From: Chitinophagaceae bacterium
GTDB taxonomy: Bacteria; Bacteroidota; Bacteroidia; Chitinophagales; Chitinophagaceae
Direction: 5' to 3'
DNA length: 44,819 nucleotides
Assembly: GCA_016786785.1 (NCBI GenBank)
Contig: JAEUVR010000071.1
Span: 1-44,819, forward strand
The notes under the pieces are model-generated. The model did not search any database, was not told where the DNA came from, and saw only the letters and a list, made by a program, of their open reading frames with translations. Positions 39,599 through 44,819 of this stretch are shown here, piece after piece; position 1 is the first letter of the stretch, and the number at the start of each line of letters is the position of its first letter. Made by a program: the position numbers and the translations under genes.

Positions 39599-41290
39599 CT
39601 ATAAATTCATCTTCTTTAACTCTTTCACCGCATAGTCACAGGCGCGGGCGGTAAATGCCATATAAGTAAGGGAAGGATTCTGACATGCCGATGAAGTCAT
39701 GAAAGCGCCGTCGGTTATAAACACATTTTTTACTTCGTGCATCTGGTTCCATTTGTTTACTACCGAGGTTTGGGGGTCGCGGCCCATCCGCGCCGTACCC
39801 ATTTCATGTATGGCCATGCCGGGAACGGCGCCATTATCAAACGTCTTTATGTCTTTCATGCCGGCAACCTCAAGTATTTCAGCCGCATCATTCATCATGT
39901 CAACCCGCATCTTTTTCTCGTTCTCTTTAAATTCACAATCAATAGCCAATAGCGGCTGCCCCCATTTATCCTTTTTTGAATGGTCAAGCGTTACCTTGTT
40001 TTCATAGTAGGGCAACATCTCGCCAAATGACCCCAGACCCATAACCCATGGGCCGGGTTGAGTAGCCTCGTCTTTTAATCCGGATCCATAACTCATCTCG
40101 GCAATAGCATGTTGCCATCCTGTACGGCTGGCGCCTCCTCCGTAATGAAAGCCGCGAATGTAACCCCTGTTTTCATTTTTATTATCCAAATTTCTAAAAC
40201 GGGGAATATAAATTCCTGCAGGACGCCTGCCATAGTAATATTTATCATCAAAACCTTCAGCCCTGCCCGAGGCTCCTATCTGGAAATGGTGGTCCATGAG
40301 GTTGCGCCCTAACTGCCCGCTGCCATTACCCAGACCGCTAGGAAAAACCTCTGAAACAGAATTAAGCAGGATAAAGGTGGTGCCAAGCGTTGAAGCATTT
40401 AGAAAAATTATTTTAGCATAAAATTCTATCGTTTCATTGGTTTCTGCATCAATGACCCTGACCCCGGCAGCTCGCCTTTTTTCCTTGTCATAAATTACGG
40501 CATTAACTATGGAAAACGGACGAAGCGTAAGATTACCTGTTGCCACAGCCGCCGGAAGCGTAGAAGACTGGGAGCTGAAATAAGCCCCAAACGGGCACCC
40601 TCTGCTGCAAAGATTGCGGTACTGACAACTACCGCGGCCTAAATGAGGAACAGTAAGGTTTGCCATTCTGTAAATGGTCATCATGCGGGCGCGATTATAA
40701 TGCTCTTCTATTCTTTTCTTTACTGCCTTTTCAACACAATTCATTGGCATAGGCGGAAGAAACTGTCCATCCGGCAATTGTGATAAGCCCTCATTCTGAC
40801 CATTGACTCCCGCAAAGCGTTCTACATAATCATACCATGGCGCTATGTCTTTATAACGAACGGGCCAGTCCACGCCAAAACCATCTTTTGCATTGGCTTC
40901 AAAATCCATCTCGCTTAAACGCAGGCATCCCCGTCCCCACATCAGCGATCTCCCTCCTACATGATAGCCCCTGAACCAATCAAATCGCTTCACTTCCGTG
41001 TAAGGGCATTCTAAATCGTTTACCCAGAATTTTTCATTAAACTCGCTATAACTACCGGCCCTCGACTGTATCGGATGCGTTCTTTTCTGCTCTACGGTCA
41101 GCCTTCCCCGATGCTTAAATTCCCACGGCGCCTTCATAGCCGTATCGTAATCCTTTACATGTTCTATATTTCTACCATGTTCTAATAACAAGACCTTTAG
41201 TCCTTTTTCGCATAGTTCTTTAGCCGCCCATCCGCCGCTGATACCAGAGCCAACTACAATAGCATCGTATGTATTTGTTTTTGTTCCCAT
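39599..41290 (-). CDS. GMC family oxidoreductase (FAD)
   Basis: The 563-residue flavoprotein begins with the FAD-binding motif V-V-G-S-G-I-S-G-G-W-A-A-K-E (about 12-25), has the family signature G-G-R-S-L-M-W-G-R-G near 113, and a C-terminal domain with I-H-E-M-G-T-A-R-M-G and the N-P-S-L-T end motif. Cys222, Cys228 and Cys232 (C-x5-C-x3-C) resemble the cysteine set that binds an Fe-S cluster in the flavin subunit of FAD glucose dehydrogenase. It lacks its own signal peptide and may be exported with the Tat-leader subunit next to it. The substrate is likely a sugar or glycoside; the exact one is unknown. Confidence 0.93.
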   Translation of the reverse strand: MGTKTNTYDAIVVGSGISGGWAAKELCEKGLKVLLLEHGRNIEHVKDYDTAMKAPWEFKHRGRLTVEQKRTHPIQSRAGSYSEFNEKFWVNDLECPYTEVKRFDWFRGYHVGGRSLMWGRGCLRLSEMDFEANAKDGFGVDWPVRYKDIAPWYDYVERFAGVNGQNEGLSQLPDGQFLPPMPMNCVEKAVKKRIEEHYNRARMMTIYRMANLTVPHLGRGSCQYRNLCSRGCPFGAYFSSQSSTLPAAVATGNLTLRPFSIVNAVIYDKEKRRAAGVRVIDAETNETIEFYAKIIFLNASTLGTTFILLNSVSEVFPSGLGNGSGQLGRNLMDHHFQIGASGRAEGFDDKYYYGRRPAGIYIPRFRNLDNKNENRGYIRGFHYGGGASRTGWQHAIAEMSYGSGLKDEATQPGPWVMGLGSFGEMLPYYENKVTLDHSKKDKWGQPLLAIDCEFKENEKKMRVDMMNDAAEILEVAGMKDIKTFDNGAVPGMAIHEMGTARMGRDPQTSVVNKWNQMHEVKNVFITDGAFMTSSACQNPSLTYMAFTARACDYAVKELKKMNL

Positions 41291-41358
41291 GAAGGCTTAT
41301 AATTTATTTTTTATCTTATACTTATCCAACAAAACAATTAGCCATTTTTTAATTCCTG

Positions 41359-41937
41359 CTATATCGCCCAGGCTTTCTGGCCTTTTTCCAATATAGTACA
41401 CTCCTCATACCTTCCAGGAATGGCGACATAGTTCAATGCCTGCGTAGCGCCTATCTCGGAAGTGAAATAGCCAAATAAGGTAAGTTCTCTTATCAATGTA
41501 AAAAACTCCGTTGATACGCCTTTTGATTCACCCTTCGAAGTCTCCTTTTTATTTTTAATCTCTTCTTCCATTTTTTTCAAAAGGCTTTCTCTATCCTCTA
41601 ATGATAACAAAATAAAGTCCTTTTTATAGTTCGATTTCGACCTTTTCTGTATTTCGTTTAGCCCGCTGATGACAACTTTCTTATCGCTTTCGGGATAACA
41701 GTCATTTATCATCATTACAATGAATGGCCCCACTCCGGCCTTTTTGGCGCCAGGGGTATCGGTATCCGGAATAATGGTATCCGCAATTTCAGCAAGAATG
41801 TTTTCATGTTCTTCATTAAATGCAGCTTCATTATCCTGCTCAGATCCTGGTTGACAACCGGCAATCCCTAAAGTAGTTATGGAAAACCCTGCGCTCACCA
41901 GGAAAGTAAAATTCTTAAGCGCTTCTCTTCTATCCAT
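41359..41937 (-). CDS. Gluconate 2-dehydrogenase subunit 3 family protein
   Basis: The 192-residue protein has a Tat-type leader M-D-R-R-E-A-L-K-N-F-T-F-L-V-S-A-G followed by G-I-A-G-C, which could also serve as a lipobox. The mature domain has the family pattern I-L-A-E-I-A-D-T-I-I-P-D-T-D-T-P-G-A-K-A and the closing segment F-G-Y-F-T-S-E-I-G-A-T-Q-A-L-N-Y. Small subunits of this kind support and export the GMC flavoprotein, whose gene follows 68 bases downstream. Together with the cytochrome they form a three-part dehydrogenase. Confidence 0.93.
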   Translation of the reverse strand: MDRREALKNFTFLVSAGFSITTLGIAGCQPGSEQDNEAAFNEEHENILAEIADTIIPDTDTPGAKKAGVGPFIVMMINDCYPESDKKVVISGLNEIQKRSKSNYKKDFILLSLEDRESLLKKMEEEIKNKKETSKGESKGVSTEFFTLIRELTLFGYFTSEIGATQALNYVAIPGRYEECTILEKGQKAWAI

Positions 41938-42328
41938 GGAGTAAATACATTTTGAATAAGAATTCAGTTAGAGGCCCGCCACGAATATACAGAACACCTA
42001 TTATTTGGGCAACAGGCAATAAAAATATCGCTAAATAAATTCCAGGGCATCTTTAGTATTGATTCCCGATTATTCCGTTTCTGGGCGTTTAGGAGAAGAT
42101 CAATTATATTTTAAAAAATATTCGAAAAACAAGTAGGTTTGCTCATTTGACTCAGGCGTTGCTATGCCTCTGACGATTGGTCATTGCTACCCTGTGCTTA
42201 TAGTCCAATAAATGATTTACAGCAATGGCGTGGTTTAATGGCATCCAAGGTTCTGGCATATCTTCTGAACCGCTGAAAACGAGGGAGGGCCCGGAGCGCA
42301 ATTAACGCATGCAACTCATGATCCGTAG
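41938..42328. other. Non-coding region with a possible gene remnant
   Basis: No complete gene is seen. On the minus strand a 49-codon frame (42301-42152) reads protein-like (E-D-M-P-E-P-W-M-P-L-N-H-A-I-A-V-N-H-L-L) and ends in a stop, but has no good start beyond an internal ATG at 42280. It may be the tail of a decayed gene. Otherwise nothing is recognised. Confidence 0.4.
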
Positions 42329-43648
42329 CTATATTCTAATATAATTTGTTCCATAAGGTTTTCGCTGCGGACGCGATAGCAGCGCATTTGCCTCCGGATC
42401 ATTTCTGAATTGCTCTTTTTCCGGGTTCCAATATAATTTCCTGGACAACTGCATGGAGATATCGCTCAAAAGCGCAACGCTACAACTCCGGTGCGCTACT
42501 TCCGCAGGCACAAGAGTCGTTTTACGGGTTTGAATACAGTCGAGCCAATTACCGTGCATGCTATCGGTTTGTAACAAGCGAATCTCATTTTCTTTTATTA
42601 CTGAATTAAGAATCGCAGGATCGCTCGCTTCAAATGGCTTGGTAGTTATCCAACCTTCCGTTCCCTCATACTTTATCAATCCCGAATAAAGCGAACTCAT
42701 GTAAAGCGTTACATCATTTTTGTATACTGCTTTTACCAAAAAATCGCCAGGAACATCAAAGATTCCTGTTCTTGGGTATTTACCAACTGCTTCAATAGAA
42801 ACAGGACCCGTATACTCTGTATCCATAGCCCATGCAGCAACATCTATATAATGCTGTCCTGTATTGCTAATTCCACCTGCTCCAAATTGATGGCGTTTCA
42901 TCCAACCGGGGCGGCCGTAACCTTCCTGCGGATGCACCCCCATTTCTGTATAAAATGTTTCGGGGGTTGAACCAAGCCATTTGTCATAGTTAAAGGTTTT
43001 GGGAACCGGCATTTTCTCCGCCGCGGGACCAGGCGATTCTCCGCCAATGTTAATGGAAACCGTATGTAACTTACCTATTCTCCCATTTCGCACTAATTCA
43101 CAAGCAATCCGGTTATATGAAAATGTACGGTGCTGGGTACAGATTTGAACAACAGTTCCTTTTTTCTTAGCAATATCAGCAAACAGCCGCCCTTCAGCAA
43201 TTGTCAAAGAAGTAGGCTTCTGGCAGAAAACATCTTTACCAGCTAATGCAGCCTCAATGGCAATTTGCATATGCCAGTGATCGGGCGTACTGATAACCAC
43301 TGCGTCAATGTCTTTGCGCGCCAATAATTCTCTATAATCATCAAACATCTTTGCATTGATATAATCGGTTTTACCCGTCTTTTCAGCGTAATATTGATCA
43401 ATCTTAGCTTTCCCTGCCGTAAGCCGATTGCCATCAAGATCGCTACAAGCTATTACCCGAGCGGTATCGCGTTTCATTATGCCAGGAAGATCCATCGAAA
43501 CGGCAATCCTTCCCAAACCTATCTGACCGACATGTATTTTATTGCTCGGCGCATTTTTTCCTAAAACAGAAGAGGGAATAATGGTTGGCGCTGCAAAAGC
43601 TCCGGCGGTAGAAATAATTGCGTCTTTTAAAAACACCCGTCTTTTCAT
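42329..43648 (-). CDS. Gfo/Idh/MocA family oxidoreductase, Tat-exported
   Basis: The 439-residue protein has a Tat leader (M-K-R-R-V-F-L-K-D-A-I-I-S-T-A-G-A-F-A-A-P) and then the Rossmann motif V-G-Q-I-G-L-G-R-I. The family lysine-proline motif reads V-F-C-Q-K-P-T-S-L-T (usually EKP). Substrate-domain motifs such as G-G-I-S-N-T-G-Q-H-Y-I-D-V-A-A-W follow, and the end is typical of the Bacteroidota Tat-exported group. Members bind NAD(P) tightly and act on sugars; periplasmic ones often perform redox-neutral keto-sugar chemistry. It lies in the same direction as the GMC cluster, after a 391-base gap. Confidence 0.93.
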   Translation of the reverse strand: MKRRVFLKDAIISTAGAFAAPTIIPSSVLGKNAPSNKIHVGQIGLGRIAVSMDLPGIMKRDTARVIACSDLDGNRLTAGKAKIDQYYAEKTGKTDYINAKMFDDYRELLARKDIDAVVISTPDHWHMQIAIEAALAGKDVFCQKPTSLTIAEGRLFADIAKKKGTVVQICTQHRTFSYNRIACELVRNGRIGKLHTVSINIGGESPGPAAEKMPVPKTFNYDKWLGSTPETFYTEMGVHPQEGYGRPGWMKRHQFGAGGISNTGQHYIDVAAWAMDTEYTGPVSIEAVGKYPRTGIFDVPGDFLVKAVYKNDVTLYMSSLYSGLIKYEGTEGWITTKPFEASDPAILNSVIKENEIRLLQTDSMHGNWLDCIQTRKTTLVPAEVAHRSCSVALLSDISMQLSRKLYWNPEKEQFRNDPEANALLSRPQRKPYGTNYIRI

Positions 43649-43789
43649 TATTTTTAATTTAGATGATTAACGTAATACCTGAAGTATGCAGAATGATTTC
43701 TATCCAGGACTTCATCCCTCCTGATATTCCTCTCGGTAATTCTTAAGCGTTGTGAAATAATATGTACTAACTGAAATCTTAAATCCTCC

Positions 43790-44818
43790 TTATCGTAACC
43801 TTGCCGCCTGTTCTTTTGCGCTATTCATTACGAATGATATGGATACCGGAGCGCCCCCGTTGTTTTTGCTTATATCCGCCGCTTCCATAAATGCAAGTAT
43901 CTCAAGGGTTTCCTCAGGCTTTACCGGCGCTATACCGGTATTAAAATATTCAACGATAGCTAAAAGCAAGGGCTTATATCCTGCAAACTCTCCAATCGGT
44001 TTAATAGCTGTTACTCCAAAAGCGGAGCCCCCGAATCCTCCCTTTCCGCCGGCCGGAGCGCCTCTGAATGTGCCAATCCTACCATCATTCCATGTGCCGA
44101 CAACAATGTCGGATCCATCCGTACTAATGTTTACCACATTCTTACAGCCGACCCCCATAATAGTGAACAATGATTCTACTCCATGTATCCCATAAAAAAA
44201 TAAATCGGGATGTCCTACGGCCTTACCTGTAGGACTGTACGTATCGGCTCCCAAAATTTTACCAGTCGTAGCGCCGCTAATAATTTCACGAGCAGCCGGA
44301 GCAAATCTTGTTGCCGAGGAAGAAAATATAGGAACCTTATACTTCTCTGCATCTTCAAAAATCTTCATGGCGCCCGACAGAGAAGAGGATATCGGCTTAT
44401 CAATAAACATCCGTTTACCGGCTTTCAGAACGGGTAATGCCTGTTCATGATGCGGACGGCCGTCCACAGATTCCAATAACACCACATCCACTTTTTCCAA
44501 CAGTTCTTCAATAGAACCGACTATTTCAGCTCCATTTTTCCTTACCTGTTCTGTAAACCCGGCGATCCTGTTGACGCTAAATGACATGTCGGCGCTTCCT
44601 TTTGTAGGATAGGCGGCAACCACCTTATACCCGTCAAACTCGGGTCCCGCTGATGGACTATTCAAGGTGTTGGTAAAAGCTGCCACATGGGAAGTATCAA
44701 GACCAATAATCCCAACTCTTTTACCAGATGGGGCCTGGTTATTGTTATGTAAAGAGGTTGTATTACCTGACAATCCAAGCCAGACGCCCCCAAGCGTCGC
44801 CGTTTTTACAAAATCACG
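43790..44818 (-). CDS. Gfo/Idh/MocA family oxidoreductase, partial (5' end outside window)
   Basis: The frame is open to the right edge without an ATG. The first codons read R-D-F-V-K-T-A-T-L-G-G-V-W-L-G-L-S-G, the end of a Tat-like leader, so the true start lies outside. The Rossmann motif V-G-I-I-G-L-D-T-S-H and F-I-D-K-P-I-S-S-S-L (DKP in place of EKP) identify the family, and the C-terminal domain is short, so the protein is smaller than its 439-residue neighbour. It is probably exported. It lies 141 bases before the second Gfo/Idh gene on the same strand. Confidence 0.88.
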   Translation of the reverse strand, partial: RDFVKTATLGGVWLGLSGNTTSLHNNNQAPSGKRVGIIGLDTSHVAAFTNTLNSPSAGPEFDGYKVVAAYPTKGSADMSFSVNRIAGFTEQVRKNGAEIVGSIEELLEKVDVVLLESVDGRPHHEQALPVLKAGKRMFIDKPISSSLSGAMKIFEDAEKYKVPIFSSSATRFAPAAREIISGATTGKILGADTYSPTGKAVGHPDLFFYGIHGVESLFTIMGVGCKNVVNISTDGSDIVVGTWNDGRIGTFRGAPAGGKGGFGGSAFGVTAIKPIGEFAGYKPLLLAIVEYFNTGIAPVKPEETLEILAFMEAADISKNNGGAPVSISFVMNSAKEQAARLR

Positions 44819-44819
44819 A

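Overview
The window reads as a Bacteroidota chromosome with an integrated conjugative element. Evidence for the phylum: SusC/SusD proteins, a FecR/ECF sigma pair, a complete CTnDOT-type tra set, Bacteroidota-type promoters (TTG near -33, TAnnTTTG near -7), and weak Shine-Dalgarno sequences. The SusCD cluster combined with a PVC-type cytochrome c and a GMC oxidoreductase would suit a member of the Chitinophagaceae, but that family-level guess is an inference.

Region 1 (1 to about 26.49 kb) is the right-hand part of an integrative conjugative element (ICE); its left end lies outside the window. It begins with a minus-strand cargo operon: a Crp/Fnr regulator, a TSUP anion exporter and an OsmC protein cut by the window edge. 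Next comes the minus-strand mobilization module mobA-mobB-mobC (accessory protein, relaxase, coupling ATPase), with a hairpin-rich non-coding block behind mobA (5.82-6.53 kb) that probably holds oriT. The plus-strand transfer genes follow: a ParA-like traA, two DUF3408 proteins, traD and an unknown protein, ended by a clear terminator at 9505. A second block then runs traE, F, G, I, J, K, an unknown protein, L, M, N, O and Q, which encodes the type IV secretion apparatus. It closes at a bidirectional terminator at 19170. Convergent to it is a small minus-strand unit: a good promoter at 20136, an elaborately base-paired leader RNA, an 85-residue unknown protein, and a receiver-domain protein whose phospho-acceptor aspartate is replaced by glutamate. 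Further right are two excisionase-like HTH genes, small unknown genes (one apparently frameshifted), a DUF932 gene, and two copies of a conserved intergenic stem-loop. The last ICE gene is an IntDOT-like tyrosine recombinase with its own terminator. The ICE probably ends at about 26480, at a sequence close to the CTnDOT-family attachment core, just upstream of dapD.

Region 2 (26.5-30.04 kb) is ordinary chromosome: dapD (lysine/peptidoglycan precursor synthesis), an EamA transporter, cutC, a tRNA-Leu(CAG) with textbook promoter and terminator, and a 5'-truncated Fic gene remnant.

Region 3 (30.06-44.8 kb) is all on the minus strand and looks like a glycan or glycoside use locus. Read in the direction of transcription it has two Gfo/Idh/MocA oxidoreductases with Tat-like leaders, a gluconate-2-dehydrogenase subunit 3-like protein, a GMC flavoprotein, a large PVC-type cytochrome c lipoprotein, an ECF sigma factor, a FecR anti-sigma, a SusC transporter with an STN signalling domain, and a SusD lipoprotein. 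The oxidoreductase trio has the subunit types of periplasmic glucoside 3-dehydrogenase (LacABC-like). My inference is that SusCD imports a glycoside, the trio oxidises it in the periplasm, and the Gfo/Idh enzymes process the keto-sugar, under sigma/anti-sigma control.

The strongest candidates for something undescribed are the structured leader RNA with its pseudo-receiver unit (19.2-20.17 kb), and the duplicated stem-loop whose five differences all preserve folding (22333-22362 and 23246-23275).
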